Shown: positions 27,885 to 38,424, counted from the stretch's first letter. The stretch is 64,000 nt of DNA from Jiulongibacter sp024742395 (GCA_965249455.1 OZ252236.1:1302001-1366000); one strand, 5' to 3'. A program made the numbers and translations. Notes: generated by a model not told the origin, from the letters alone.

Positions 27885-27916
27885 AAAGCCTCGGTTCGAA
27901 AGAATCGGGGCTTTTG
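27885..27916 (+). terminator. Intrinsic terminator after tRNA-Glu
   Basis: A 13-bp stem with G-T wobbles (aaagcctcggttc at 27885-27897 with gaatcggggcttt at 27902-27914) closes a GAAA loop and runs into T residues directly after the tRNA. Confidence 0.8.
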
Positions 27917-28070
27917 ACGTTTTAGGGGTATCTAGTTAAGCATATTAGCTGGTATATTCAAGCTTAAATCTGATATGGTTAAAAGGGATTCTTTCCTAAG
28001 CCTAGGTCCATCATAATATTACGAGTCTTCCTCTACCTGCGGTATTACTATCTTCAGAACTAAAAATCCT

Positions 28071-29387
28071 TCAAGAAGAAGTTGGCACGTCTTGTTTGGG
28101 ACCTGTAAATCTAAGGATCATGTAGCCAATAAAGGCGGAGATTATAGAGCCAAGAAGAATGCCTACTTTGGCTGAATCTATCAATTCGGGAGTTCCTGAA
28201 AATGCCAGACTGGCGATAAAAATTGCCATAGTGAAACCTACACCGGCTAAAAAGGCAACGCCAATTATGTGCCTTAGATTAATGTCTTTGGGAATTTCAA
28301 CAAGCTTGAGTCTGCTGAAAATTAAAACCATAGAAGTGACTCCAAGACTATTCCCAGCTATTAGGCAAATAATCATAGTGGTAATTAAATCTGTATCTAG
28401 TGGAGTTTCACTCGCAATACTTACACCCGCGTTTGCCAAAGCAAAAAGAGGGATAATTAAATAGGCCACCCAACCATGTAAAGAATGCTCCAATTGCTGC
28501 AGAGGAGATTGGTATCTATTAATCCAATCCTGCAAGTCATCAACTTGATATATTTGGTCATTCGATAAAATCGGTTCTTCAAGCCTTTTAGCTTGTCTGA
28601 ACTTATCGGTGATTTCATATAGGTTTTCTAAAAATTCAGGAGTTTTGATTCGCTGCCTAATGGGTACAGCAAATGCCAGTAGGATTCCGGCTACTGTAGG
28701 ATGAATTCCTGATTTAAGGAAACAAAACCAGATAACAGCACCAATGGAAAAAAGAAGAAAGCGGGAATAAAACCCTCTGAATGAAACGAGATAAAGGGTG
28801 GCCAACAAGCCTAAACCAATTAGTAAATAATTTGTAGCAATATCTCCACTGTAAAAGAGTGCGATAACCAGGACAGCTCCTATGTCGTCCACAATAGCGA
28901 AGGCAGTGAGGAAAACTTTAAGACTAAGAGGAATTCTTTTTCCTAAGGTTTGTAAAACGGCTAATGAAAAAGCGATGTCTGTAGCCATAGGGACACCCCA
29001 GCCATGTGAGGCGTTGGGATTGTCGTTTAAAAATAGATAGAAGGTAATCGGAGCCAGCATGCCACCAATAGCCCCAAGTAATGGGAAAGCCGTCTTTTTC
29101 AGGGAATTCAGCTCTCCAATTAATAGTTCCCTCTTTATCTCCAGACCAATCAGAAAAAAGAAAATGGCCATTAAGCCATCGTTAATCCAAAGAATTAGTG
29201 GTTTGTAAAGTTCAAAACCTATAGTTGAAAAGCCAATCTTCTGATTCCATAAAGCAGTATATGATGAGGAATAAGGAGAGTTGGCCCATATAAATGCCAG
29301 AACAGTAGTGCCGAGTAGTAAAATACCACTAAGGCTTTCTATAGAAATGAATTTTTGAAAAGGAGTAAGGATGACTTTTTTAATCAT
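28071..29387 (-). CDS. nhaA: Na+/H+ antiporter NhaA
   Basis: A 438-residue polytopic membrane protein that is NhaA-like throughout. The paired aspartates of the transport site lie in AFAIVDDIGAV (D167, D168), and the preceding conserved Asp is in PMATDIAFSL (D137). About twelve hydrophobic segments are present. A soluble insertion (about residues 255-300) separates the N- and C-terminal halves. It exchanges external H+ for internal Na+ across the inner membrane, in keeping with a saline habitat. The gene stands alone and is divergent from the glutamate dehydrogenase gene. Confidence 0.95.
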   Translation of the reverse strand: MIKKVILTPFQKFISIESLSGILLLGTTVLAFIWANSPYSSSYTALWNQKIGFSTIGFELYKPLILWINDGLMAIFFFLIGLEIKRELLIGELNSLKKTAFPLLGAIGGMLAPITFYLFLNDNPNASHGWGVPMATDIAFSLAVLQTLGKRIPLSLKVFLTAFAIVDDIGAVLVIALFYSGDIATNYLLIGLGLLATLYLVSFRGFYSRFLLFSIGAVIWFCFLKSGIHPTVAGILLAFAVPIRQRIKTPEFLENLYEITDKFRQAKRLEEPILSNDQIYQVDDLQDWINRYQSPLQQLEHSLHGWVAYLIIPLFALANAGVSIASETPLDTDLITTMIICLIAGNSLGVTSMVLIFSRLKLVEIPKDINLRHIIGVAFLAGVGFTMAIFIASLAFSGTPELIDSAKVGILLGSIISAFIGYMILRFTGPKQDVPTSS

Positions 29388-29801
29388 GACTGTTAAAGAA
29401 GCAGTATTTATATTGACAGGGAATGGAGGAATATTTGATAATTCTGAGCGTATCAGAAATAATAAAATAACCTCATAAACCTTACATGAAGTCTCAAATC
29501 TAAGTTCCGTTGGTAAGGGTTTATTTAATTAAAACTTGGAATCGTTTCATGTCGTATTTTGGGGCATATTCTTTAAAAATAAATAGCATTCAAAATCAAA
29601 TCTATACGATTTGGCAATGTGGCCAATTGAGCTGTATTTGAGTCCTTGTGAACTCCAATTATTCTTTTGTAAATTAGATTCTGCTAGTATATAATTTGCT
29701 GGCTGAGTATCAGGTACTTTTTAAAGATAATTTAGATTTTATCTAAGTTTGTGCTCGATTTGAAAACTTCATCTTAACAAACAAAAAAACAATAATTAAT
29801 C
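29388..29801. other. Divergent promoter region nhaA / glutamate dehydrogenase
   Basis: 414 bp of AT-rich sequence between divergent start codons. I see no ORF or repeat here. It must hold the promoters of both genes, but only one box matches the phylum consensus exactly (see the separate entry). Confidence 0.6.
29744..29751 (+). promoter_or_regulatory. Possible -7 box of the glutamate dehydrogenase promoter
   Basis: TAAGTTTG matches TAnnTTTG exactly and would give a leader of about 45 nt before the ATG at 29802. No clear TTG -33 element lies at the expected distance, so support is limited. Confidence 0.35.
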
Positions 29802-31076
29802 ATGCAATATTTGGAGCCGGCTCCTATTAAGGATCGTGAGAATCCTTTGGAGTCAATGATGTCTCGCTTCGATGAGGCCGTTCGTATTCTAGGTCTTTCT
29901 GACGAGATGTATCATATTTTAAAAGTGCCTGCCCGTCAGGTAATTGTGGGCTTGCCCGTGACTATGGATAGCGGCAAGGTCAAGGTGTTTGAAGGCTACC
30001 GTGTTATTCATTCTACCATTCTAGGCCCCGGGAAAGGAGGCGTCCGTTTTGACCCGGATGTTACCCTCGACGAGGTGAACGCCCTTGCCGCCTGGATGAC
30101 CTGGAAATGTGCGGTGGTTGATATTCCTTTCGGCGGAGCCAAAGGTGGTGTGGCCTGCAATCCCAGAGAGATGTCTGCCGGTGAAATGGAAAGACTGATT
30201 AGAGCGTACACAAAAGGAATGCAGGATATTTTTGGACCTGATAAGGACATTCCAGCACCCGATATGGGGACGGGCCCACGAGAGATGGCCTGGTTAATGG
30301 ATGAATATTCCAAAGCAAAAGGGATGACCACACACGGCGTGGTGACTGGTAAACCTTTGGTTTTAGGAGGCTCCAAAGGTAGGGTAGAGGCTACCGGCAG
30401 AGGAGTCATGATCAGTACTTTGGTAAGTATGGCGAAACTGGGCCTTCATATTGAGAAAGCAAAAATTGCCGTTCAGGGTTTCGGTAATGTAGGTAGTTGG
30501 GCGGCAAAATTACTGGAAGAAAAGGGTTGTAACATTGTGGCAATAAGTGATATTTCCGGAGCATATTATAACGACAAAGGTATTTCCATTGCAGATGCCA
30601 TAACTTACCGTGATGAAAACGGGGGGACTTTGGAAAATTTCAAAGGAGCGGAGAAAATAGACGCCGACTCACTTTTGACTTTACCGGTAGATGTTCTGAT
30701 TCCTGCGGCAAAGGAAGATGTGATTACCATGAATAATGCAGATAAAATTCAGGCAAAACTTATTGTAGAAGGAGCCAACGGACCTACCTCTGCAAAGGCA
30801 GATGTCATTTTAAAAGATAAAGGCATTATTGCAGTACCAGATATTTTGGCGAATGCAGGCGGGGTAACCGTGTCGTATTTTGAATGGGTTCAAAACAGAA
30901 TGGGATATAAATGGGCTTTGGACAGAATCAACAGACGATGTGAAAGAGCAATCACCAATGCCTTTAATCAGGTGTATGATACCAGCCTGAAGTACGATGC
31001 TTCCTTACGAACAGCAGCTTACATCATTGCCATTGACAAGGTAGCCACTACCTACAAGTATAGGGGTGGTTACTAA
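29802..31076 (+). CDS. gdhA: Glutamate dehydrogenase (Glu/Leu/Phe/Val dehydrogenase family)
   Basis: A 424-residue enzyme of the small hexameric glutamate dehydrogenase type. It interconverts glutamate with 2-oxoglutarate and ammonia in the cytoplasm. The catalytic lysine is in FGGAKGGV (K114), a second conserved Lys is K102, and the catalytic Asp is in APDMGTGP (D154). The nucleotide-binding loop is GFGNVG (226-231). The C-terminal helix block (NRMGYKWALDRINRR) is typical of the family. The likely cofactor is NAD, but this cannot be settled by eye. Other family members act on Leu or Phe; the overall match favours Glu. The gene is monocistronic with its own terminator. Confidence 0.9.
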   Translation: MQYLEPAPIKDRENPLESMMSRFDEAVRILGLSDEMYHILKVPARQVIVGLPVTMDSGKVKVFEGYRVIHSTILGPGKGGVRFDPDVTLDEVNALAAWMTWKCAVVDIPFGGAKGGVACNPREMSAGEMERLIRAYTKGMQDIFGPDKDIPAPDMGTGPREMAWLMDEYSKAKGMTTHGVVTGKPLVLGGSKGRVEATGRGVMISTLVSMAKLGLHIEKAKIAVQGFGNVGSWAAKLLEEKGCNIVAISDISGAYYNDKGISIADAITYRDENGGTLENFKGAEKIDADSLLTLPVDVLIPAAKEDVITMNNADKIQAKLIVEGANGPTSAKADVILKDKGIIAVPDILANAGGVTVSYFEWVQNRMGYKWALDRINRRCERAITNAFNQVYDTSLKYDASLRTAAYIIAIDKVATTYKYRGGY

Positions 31077-31087
31077 TTAAGCATTCA

Positions 31088-31116
31088 AAAGCCGGGCGTC
31101 ATGTCCGGCTTTTTTT
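31088..31116 (+). terminator. Intrinsic terminator of the glutamate dehydrogenase gene
   Basis: Stem aaagccgg (31088-31095) pairs with ccggcttt (31105-31112) and is followed by a run of T residues, 11 bp after the stop codon. Confidence 0.9.
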
Positions 31117-31569
31117 ATAATTATTTATTTGATGGATTGACTTCTTACCGTTGTTTGTGGGAATTAAAAAGTATTGTTAAAGGGCAGGAATTTGCAACTT
31201 GACTTGGCAATGGCTTCGCTTTGGTTGATGTGATTAGTCGTCTTTGATCAATATATGCAGATAATGGTATTACAAATGGTTTTACGGAGCAAACACAAAC
31301 AAATTTGCGATCAGACAGTAAGAGTTCTGAAATAAATGTATGCTCCAGGTTTATTACATAAGCCGAGTTTGATTACACAATTCCGAAACTGAAAGCTTAG
31401 TAGGTCGGATTAAATCATTTTGAGAAAACCAAGGTTTAGAAATCAACTTAAGGATACAAGGCTTTGAAATCACTCATTAAAAACTAACTTCTTATTAATT
31501 TGAACATTCCTTTTCTACTCCATTTGCAGGTTTTAACTAACTTGAGTGCTAAGATTCAACCCTCTATAA
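31117..31569. other. Upstream region of the sulfatase cluster, no gene seen
   Basis: About 450 bp of AT-rich non-coding sequence in front of the first sulfatase. I found no exact TAnnTTTG box, RNA gene or repeat. It presumably contains the cluster promoter and any regulator site. Confidence 0.55.
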
Positions 31570-33168
31570 ATGAAAAAATACTTTGCACTCGCTGCCTGTC
31601 AATTTCTTTTTTTGATGGCCTTTGGCCAAAAATCAAACAGACCACCCAACATTCTATTTGCTATCGCTGATGATGCCTCCTGGAAACACTTTAGTGCGTA
31701 TGGCTGTAATTGGGTAAACACTCCCGGATTTGATCGGGTGGCTAGCTCAGGTTTGCTGTTTAGCAGGGCCTATACACCTAACGCCAAATGTGCACCTTCC
31801 AGAGCTGTCATTTTAACAGGTAGAAATAGCTGGCTGCTTGAGGAGGCCGCCAATCATTCTCCATCTTTCCCGGCTAAATTTAAAACGTATGCCGAGGCTC
31901 TGGCCGAGAATGGTTATTTTACAGGAAGTGTAGCCAAGGCCTGGGCACCAGGTGACCCCGGAAAGATCAATGGAAAGGTAAGGCAGCTCACGGGACCTAA
32001 ATTTGACAAACACAAAACCAATGCACCTACAACGGGAATTTCTGACAATGATTACAGCCGAAATTTTGAAGATTTTTTAGATTCAAAACCAGTAGATAAA
32101 CCTTTCTGCTTTTGGTTTGGGAGCTATGAGCCCCATAGAGACTACGAGTTCGAATCGGGAATAAAGAAAGGGAATAAGAGCATAAGTGAGATTGATGAAG
32201 TACCGAGCTTCTGGCCGGACGTAGACAGTATTAGAGCTGATATGCTGGATTACGCATTGGAGCTCGAGTATTTTGACAGCCATCTGCAAAAAATGCTGAA
32301 AAAGCTGGAGGACCGCGGCGAACTGGAGAATACGATAGTGGTAGTAACTGCAGATAATGGCATGCCTTTTCCCAGAATCAAAGGCCAGGTGTATGAATAT
32401 TCCAATCATCTACCATTGGCCATTAGCTGGCCTGAGGGAATCAAAAAGCCAGGTAGAGTGATTGATGATATCGTTAGCTTTGCAGATTTTGCTCCTACCT
32501 TTTTAGAACTGGCCGGGTTAAATCAGAACACATCACAGATGCAGTCTTTTAGTGGCCGCAGCCTGACAGATATTTTCAACTCAGAAAAAGAGGGTCAGGT
32601 TAATATGGAACGCAGTTATCAGTTGCTAGGCAAAGAAAGACATGATGTGGGCAGGCCCAATGACGAGGGTTATCCTGTGAGGGGAATTCTAAAAAATGAT
32701 TTTTTGTATTTGCATAATTTTAAGCCGGAGCGGTGGCCTGCCGGAAATCCCGAGACAGGATATCTGAATTGTGATGGTAGCCCTACCAAAACCTATTTGT
32801 TAGATACCAGAAGAAAAAAGGGAGATTGGACGTACTGGCAATGGAACTTTGGTAAAAGAGCGGAGGCAGAACTCTATAATATCAAAGAAGACCCTTACTG
32901 TATGCACAATTTGGCTGCAGTGCCTTTCTGGGCCGAAGTAAAAGAAGCTCTTAAAGCTGAAATGACCAAGCGACTAACTGAAGAAGGAGATCCAAGAATT
33001 TTAGGTAAAGGAGACATATTTGACCATTATCAATATTCAGGAAAAGTGCATGATTATTACAACAGACAGATGAATGGAGAGGTAATTCCTGCAGGTTGGG
33101 TAAACGAAACTGATGTTGACAATGACTTAGCGAAGCAGACCGAATCAGGGCAAAATATGCCAAATTAA
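31570..33168 (+). CDS. Secreted type I sulfatase (CAPSR)
   Basis: A 532-residue sulfatase with an N-terminal signal peptide (MKKYFALAACQFLFLMAFGQ). The formylglycine motif is C74-A-P-S-R78. The metal-binding Asp pair is D34-D35 (AIADDA), and a second metal site is TADNG near residue 256. The cysteine must be converted to formylglycine by an FGE not present in this window. It should hydrolyse sulfate esters or N-sulfate in the periplasm or outside the cell; the exact S1 subfamily cannot be fixed by eye. It is the first gene of a co-directional cluster of two more sulfatases, an oxidoreductase and a GH117-like enzyme, so a sulfated algal galactan is the probable substrate. Confidence 0.9.
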   Translation: MKKYFALAACQFLFLMAFGQKSNRPPNILFAIADDASWKHFSAYGCNWVNTPGFDRVASSGLLFSRAYTPNAKCAPSRAVILTGRNSWLLEEAANHSPSFPAKFKTYAEALAENGYFTGSVAKAWAPGDPGKINGKVRQLTGPKFDKHKTNAPTTGISDNDYSRNFEDFLDSKPVDKPFCFWFGSYEPHRDYEFESGIKKGNKSISEIDEVPSFWPDVDSIRADMLDYALELEYFDSHLQKMLKKLEDRGELENTIVVVTADNGMPFPRIKGQVYEYSNHLPLAISWPEGIKKPGRVIDDIVSFADFAPTFLELAGLNQNTSQMQSFSGRSLTDIFNSEKEGQVNMERSYQLLGKERHDVGRPNDEGYPVRGILKNDFLYLHNFKPERWPAGNPETGYLNCDGSPTKTYLLDTRRKKGDWTYWQWNFGKRAEAELYNIKEDPYCMHNLAAVPFWAEVKEALKAEMTKRLTEEGDPRILGKGDIFDHYQYSGKVHDYYNRQMNGEVIPAGWVNETDVDNDLAKQTESGQNMPN

Positions 33169-33269
33169 TACCAATGTATGATTATGTTACTTATTTATAA
33201 AAGTGATAATTTGGCGGTTTAATCGTTTAAACATTTTAGTATTAGTCGACTAAGGTGCCTATTGAAATT

Positions 33270-34745
33270 ATGAGAAGAAAAGTGATTGTCTGTTTAGCCA
33301 TCCTTGTGATTGGCTTTCAAAATCTGTTTGCCCAGGAAAACAGACCCAATATCATCTGGCTTATGGCAGAAGATATGAGCTTAGATTTGGCCTGTTATGG
33401 TATGCCTGCAGTAAAAACACCAAATTTAGATAAGATGGCAGCACGTGGAGTGCGTTTTGATCACTGTTTCGTGACAAACCCTATTTGTTCTCCCAGTAGG
33501 TCTTCTATGATGGTAGGAACACATCAGACTAAAATTAATGCTCATAATCACCGCAGTAACAGAGACGTTTCCCTAGATCCCAAATACAAGCCTTTTACCT
33601 ATTGGTTAAGAGAAGCTGGATATACCACAGTTTTGGGTCATCATGCAGTGCAAGGCAAAGGACGAAAAACAGATGTTAATTTTAAGCACACTGCCCTGGG
33701 CGAATGGAATGGAGTAGATAGCTTTGGTTTGTTTGATCAATACGACCGGTTTGAGAATAATGATCAACCATTTTTTGCTCAGATACAGCTAAATGTGACA
33801 CATCGGGGCGACTGGTGGAACAGTATAAGAGAAAAGTCAGAACACCCTGTTGATCCGGCTAAAGTGGTTATGCCGCCATATCTGGCAGACGACCCTGTGG
33901 TAAGGCTTGATTGGGCCAAATACCTGGATCAGGTAGAGTTTATGGATTCTGAAGTGGGTATGATCTTCGATGAACTGGAGGAAAAAGGCCTGTCAGAAAA
34001 TACTATAGTTATATTCATTGGAGACAATGGTCGCTGTAATCTGAAAGGCAAAGGTTATTTGTATGACTCTGGTTTAAGGATACCTCTGATCATTTATGAT
34101 CCACGCTCTAAGCAAAACGGCACGGTGAGAAAAGATGTAGTCTCCTCTATAGATATTACAGCCACTATTTTGGATTATGCCGGAATTGAAATACCTGAAT
34201 ACATGACGGGCTCTCCAATATTTAGCCCTGAGTTTAATAGAGAATATGTATATGCCGCCAGAGATTTGTGGGATGAAATTCAAGAACAGTCCAGAGCCTT
34301 GAGTTCAGGTCAGTGGAAATACATAAGAAATGACAAACCGGAGGTTCCATATGATGCCCACCAGGCTTATCTGGAGTTTTACAGGCCAGCTCTTCATGTC
34401 ATGAGAAGACTTAAAGAAGAGGGGAAACTGAGCGAAATAGAAAAGCAGTTTTTTGCTGAAACTAAGGCCCGGGAAGAACTTTATGATTTGGAGAATGACC
34501 CCAATGAACTGGTGAATCTGGCCGGAGATAAAAGTTTTAAAAAGCAACTGGCTTTATTAAGAAAGAAAACACTTGCCTTTGATGAGGCTATGAAAGCGGA
34601 TAGTGATGTTTTTATTCCGGTTTCGGCTACAGCGGTAGAAATTCTGCAATGGGTCAAAGAGGAAAAGCCTGCTCTATATCAGCAAATGCTGAATGGAGTG
34701 GAGATTGGTTTTCATTCTCTATCAAAAGAGTTTGAAGAAAAATGA
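33270..34745 (+). CDS. Secreted type I sulfatase (CSPSR)
   Basis: A 491-residue sulfatase with signal peptide MRRKVIVCLAILVIGFQNLF-AQ. The formylglycine motif is C73-S-P-S-R77, the metal-binding pair is E34-D35 (MAEDMS, so one Asp is replaced by Glu), and the second site is FIGDNG. I prefer the ATG at 33270 to an in-frame GTG at 33255 because the signal peptide then starts canonically. It lies 101 bp after the previous sulfatase gene and is only distantly similar to it, so the two probably remove different sulfates from the same polymer. Confidence 0.9.
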   Translation: MRRKVIVCLAILVIGFQNLFAQENRPNIIWLMAEDMSLDLACYGMPAVKTPNLDKMAARGVRFDHCFVTNPICSPSRSSMMVGTHQTKINAHNHRSNRDVSLDPKYKPFTYWLREAGYTTVLGHHAVQGKGRKTDVNFKHTALGEWNGVDSFGLFDQYDRFENNDQPFFAQIQLNVTHRGDWWNSIREKSEHPVDPAKVVMPPYLADDPVVRLDWAKYLDQVEFMDSEVGMIFDELEEKGLSENTIVIFIGDNGRCNLKGKGYLYDSGLRIPLIIYDPRSKQNGTVRKDVVSSIDITATILDYAGIEIPEYMTGSPIFSPEFNREYVYAARDLWDEIQEQSRALSSGQWKYIRNDKPEVPYDAHQAYLEFYRPALHVMRRLKEEGKLSEIEKQFFAETKAREELYDLENDPNELVNLAGDKSFKKQLALLRKKTLAFDEAMKADSDVFIPVSATAVEILQWVKEEKPALYQQMLNGVEIGFHSLSKEFEEK

Positions 34746-34857
34746 AATTACTCATGAAATGAGTATAGAATTTATTCTGGACGCTTTATTTAAACCGGCA
34801 TAGATTGACTTATTGAGATGTAGGCCTGTCATAAGAATTATTGAAAATTACTAACAA

Positions 34858-36411
34858 ATGAAAAAACGATTCAAGCTAATAAGCTCATTTTTTGTAGCCA
34901 TAGGGCTGATTACAGGGTGTGCTTCATCTTCCTCGGTAAAGGAAACTAACACAGGAAAGCCAAACATTATAGTAATCTATTTAGATGATCTGGGCTATGG
35001 TGATGTGGGTGCTTACGGTGCCAAAGCCATAAAGACGCCAAACATGGATAGACTGGCTAATGGAGGAGTGAAATTTACCAATGGCTATGCCACTTCTGCC
35101 ACTTGTACACCCAGTAGATATGGTCTGCTTACCGGAGTGTACCCCTGGAGAAACAAGGATGCCAAAATTTTACCCGGTTCTGCACCCTTATTGATAGACA
35201 CATCTTTAGTTACTATTCCCAGAATGCTGAAAAACGAAGGCTACAATACGGCCATAGTCGGAAAATGGCATTTAGGTTTAGGCTCGGGAGTATCAGATTG
35301 GAACTCCAGAATTGATATAGGACCTAATGAGTTGGGTTTTGATTATTCATACATTTTAGCGGCTACGCAAGACAGAGTGCCTACGGTTTATATTAAGGAC
35401 GGTTATGTAGAAAATCTGGACCCTAATGATCCTATTCAGGTAAGCTATGAAAAGAATTTTGAAGGCGAACCTACGGGTCTGGATAATCCCGAACTACTAA
35501 AAATGAAATGGCATCATGGTCACAATAACAGCATTGTAAACGGTATCCCAAGGATAGGTTTTATGAAAGGGGGAGAGTCTGCCAAATGGGTAGATGAAGA
35601 CATGGCTGATAATTTTTTGCTCAAGGCACAAGATTATATCAAAAGTAATAAAGAGCAGCCTTTCTTCTTATATTATGCCTTACAGCAGCCACATGTGCCG
35701 CGTACGCCAAACCCAAGGTTCGTGGGAGCTACAGATCTAGGTCCGCGAGGAGATGCCATTGCTGAGGCAGACTGGTGTATAGGTCAGCTATTGGAAACAC
35801 TTGAAGCTGAAGGGATATTAGAGAATACCCTCATCGTTTTATCAAGTGATAATGGCCCGGTCTTAAATGATGGTTATTATGATGATGCCGAAGAAAGAAA
35901 TGGTGACCATACACCGGCAGGTGTTTTAAGAGGAGGTAAATACAGCTTATACGATGCCGGTACTCGTGTTCCGTTTATCTCTTACTGGAAAGGGAAGATA
36001 GAGCCGCAAACTTCAGATTTACTCGTTTGTCAGGTGGATCTACTGAATTCATTTGCTTCTATAGTAGGAAGTGACTTTTCTTCACAAGACGGAATGGACC
36101 TTTCAAAGGTAATTTTGGGTACAGCTACAGAAGGTCGTAAAAATTTAATACTTGAGGCTACTTCCCGAACTTCTTTCCGTGAGGGTGACTGGGTGCTAAT
36201 TCCGCCATACAAAGGGCCTGAAGTTAACAAGCAGGTAAATATTGAAATGGGAAATCTTGATGATTTTGGACTATTTAATTTAAAAGAAGACCCGAGCCAA
36301 AAAGTCAATCTTGCTTCTAGCGAACCTGAGAAACTCGAAGAAATGAAACGTACTTTCTTAGAATTAAGAGGTGATGGTTTTCAGAAGACAGAAAAGCTGG
36401 AATTAAAATAA
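34858..36411 (+). CDS. Lipoprotein type I sulfatase (CTPSR, arylsulfatase-like)
   Basis: A 517-residue sulfatase with a lipoprotein signal (lipobox LITGC, C21), so it is probably membrane-anchored. The formylglycine motif is C83-T-P-S-R87, with D43-D44 in YLDDLGYGD and SSDNGP for the metal site. KWHLG near residue 140 and the later LRGGK lysine segment are typical active-site elements of arylsulfatase A-like enzymes. It is the third sulfatase of the cluster and the only lipoprotein among them. Confidence 0.9.
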   Translation: MKKRFKLISSFFVAIGLITGCASSSSVKETNTGKPNIIVIYLDDLGYGDVGAYGAKAIKTPNMDRLANGGVKFTNGYATSATCTPSRYGLLTGVYPWRNKDAKILPGSAPLLIDTSLVTIPRMLKNEGYNTAIVGKWHLGLGSGVSDWNSRIDIGPNELGFDYSYILAATQDRVPTVYIKDGYVENLDPNDPIQVSYEKNFEGEPTGLDNPELLKMKWHHGHNNSIVNGIPRIGFMKGGESAKWVDEDMADNFLLKAQDYIKSNKEQPFFLYYALQQPHVPRTPNPRFVGATDLGPRGDAIAEADWCIGQLLETLEAEGILENTLIVLSSDNGPVLNDGYYDDAEERNGDHTPAGVLRGGKYSLYDAGTRVPFISYWKGKIEPQTSDLLVCQVDLLNSFASIVGSDFSSQDGMDLSKVILGTATEGRKNLILEATSRTSFREGDWVLIPPYKGPEVNKQVNIEMGNLDDFGLFNLKEDPSQKVNLASSEPEKLEEMKRTFLELRGDGFQKTEKLELK

Positions 36412-36558
36412 TTGGGTGAAGAATGTCATCCGGAAATTTGAGAGAAGACAAGTTTTTGTTCAGTTCTAAAAATTGGATATCAGGGCTCTTTGATCTTCTT
36501 TCGAAAAGAATTTTGAGTACAACAGAATAACAAAAGAGGAATCATAATTGACAAAACC

Positions 36559-38424
36559 ATGAAAAATTACTTAAGTGCCCTTTTCATTTGTTTTTGCCTG
36601 AGCAAGGTTAGTGCTCAAAAGAAAACCACGATTTTCATTGAGGCTGAGAGTTTTGATAATAAAGGAGGTTGGGTAATTGATCAGCAATTTATGGATGTCA
36701 TGGGTTCCTCTTTTTTGATGGCTCATGGCATGGGAAAACCTGTGGTAGATGCCAGCACCAAAGTAGTATTTCCTGAGGCCGGAGACTATTTTATCTATGT
36801 TAGAACCAGAAACTGGTCGGCTCAGTGGTCTGATCAGGAAGCTGCAGGGCAATTCAAGCTACTCATTAACGGAAAGGCCTTAGAAAAAACGTTTGGAGCA
36901 GATAGTGCCGAATGGGGCTGGAGCCACGGTGGAAAGGTGATGTTAAAAAAAGGCGAAGCCACAATCTCTCTCAAAGACTTAACCGGCTTTAATGGTAGAT
37001 GTGACGCCATAATTCTCACGAATGATCCGGCATATAAGCCCATTGAAGACCTTAAGAAACTAAATAATTTCAGAAACGAGTATTTTGGTTTTGATCAGAA
37101 CCCGAAGGACGCTGGTGATTTTGATTTTGTAGTAATAGGTGGTGGTATGGCAGGCACTTGTGCGGCTATTTCAGCTGCAAGAAACGGAGTGAAAGTTGCT
37201 TTGATTCAGAACCGTCCTGTTTTGGGAGGCAATAATAGCTCAGAAGTAAGAGTGCATTTAGGGGGGAGGATTAATCTGGAGCCCTACCCTAATCTCGGTA
37301 ATCTTGTGAACGAAATCGGCCCTGAAGAAGGAGGTAATGCACAGCCAAAATCGTACTATGAAGACGATAAAAAATTGAATGCTGTATTAAATGAGCCAAA
37401 CATTTCATTGTTTTTAAACCATCATGCTAATAAGGTGGAGGTTGATAACGGAACAATAAAGAAGGTTTATGCAGTCAATATTGAAACCGGGGAAAAAGTA
37501 TTTTTCGAGGCACCTCTCTTTGCAGATTGTACCGGAGATGGCACCATAGGTTTTTTGGCAGGTGCAGAATATATGACAGGAAGAGAAAGCCGAGAGGTTT
37601 ATAATGAGCCTACGGCCCCGGAGGTAGCAGATAATTTAACTATGGGAGCTTCTGTTCAGTGGTTTTCTGAGAAAGCCGAAGAGCCTGTTTCATTCCCCGA
37701 TATAAAATGGGGTTTGCCTTGGAATAGTGAAAAGGCCGAAGAGATCACCAAAGGAGATTGGGAGTGGGAGACAGGAATGGGGCTTGATATGACTCTGGAT
37801 TTTGAACAAATTAGAGATTATGGCATGTTGGCTGTGTATTCTAACTGGTCTTACCTGAAAAACAGTGAGGCAACAAAAAATAAATTTGCTCATGAAAATC
37901 TGAAGTGGGTGGCCTATGTAGCCGGTAAAAGAGAATCAAGGAGGCTAAAAGGTGACTATGTGCTCATAGAGCAAGATCTTACCGAGCATCGGGTATATCC
38001 TGACGGTACGGCTCCTACTTCCTGGACTATAGATTTACACTACCCAGATCCGGAAAACTCAAAACTTTTTCCCGGAGCGGCGTTTAAGTCAATAGCCAAG
38101 CACATAAAAATTTATCCTTACCCAATACCATTTAGATGTCTTTATTCAAAAAATATCAATAATCTTATGATGGCAGGGAGAGACATTAGTGTGTCTCATG
38201 TGGCTCTGGGTACCGTAAGATTAATGCGAACCACTGGTATGATGGGAGAGGTTCTGGGAATGGCAGCGAGTATTTGTAAAGAGAAGGAAACCTCACCACG
38301 GGGTGTTTATGAAAATCATTTCGCCTCATTAGAAAATCTCATGCAAAAGGGAGTAGGTAATCCGAATTTACCTGCCATTCAAGATTACAACCTGGGAGGT
38401 ACTTTAATGGAAGGAGAAAAATGA
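36559..38424 (+). CDS. Secreted FAD-dependent oxidoreductase (FAD_oxidored family)
   Basis: A 621-residue protein with a signal peptide ending near SAQ. An N-terminal beta-sandwich-like region (about 22-185) resembles a carbohydrate-binding module. It is followed by a Rossmann FAD-binding core with G194GGMAG, then VLGGNNSSEVRVH and ADCTGDGTIG (from about 322), and a C-terminal MAGRDIS-VALGTVR block. This matches the FAD_oxidored (PF12831-like) family, often found in polysaccharide utilisation loci and frequently misnamed xanthan lyase. The substrate is unknown. The last codons overlap the next gene by 4 bp (ATGA), implying translational coupling to the SGAT-motif protein. Confidence 0.85.
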   Translation: MKNYLSALFICFCLSKVSAQKKTTIFIEAESFDNKGGWVIDQQFMDVMGSSFLMAHGMGKPVVDASTKVVFPEAGDYFIYVRTRNWSAQWSDQEAAGQFKLLINGKALEKTFGADSAEWGWSHGGKVMLKKGEATISLKDLTGFNGRCDAIILTNDPAYKPIEDLKKLNNFRNEYFGFDQNPKDAGDFDFVVIGGGMAGTCAAISAARNGVKVALIQNRPVLGGNNSSEVRVHLGGRINLEPYPNLGNLVNEIGPEEGGNAQPKSYYEDDKKLNAVLNEPNISLFLNHHANKVEVDNGTIKKVYAVNIETGEKVFFEAPLFADCTGDGTIGFLAGAEYMTGRESREVYNEPTAPEVADNLTMGASVQWFSEKAEEPVSFPDIKWGLPWNSEKAEEITKGDWEWETGMGLDMTLDFEQIRDYGMLAVYSNWSYLKNSEATKNKFAHENLKWVAYVAGKRESRRLKGDYVLIEQDLTEHRVYPDGTAPTSWTIDLHYPDPENSKLFPGAAFKSIAKHIKIYPYPIPFRCLYSKNINNLMMAGRDISVSHVALGTVRLMRTTGMMGEVLGMAASICKEKETSPRGVYENHFASLENLMQKGVGNPNLPAIQDYNLGGTLMEGEK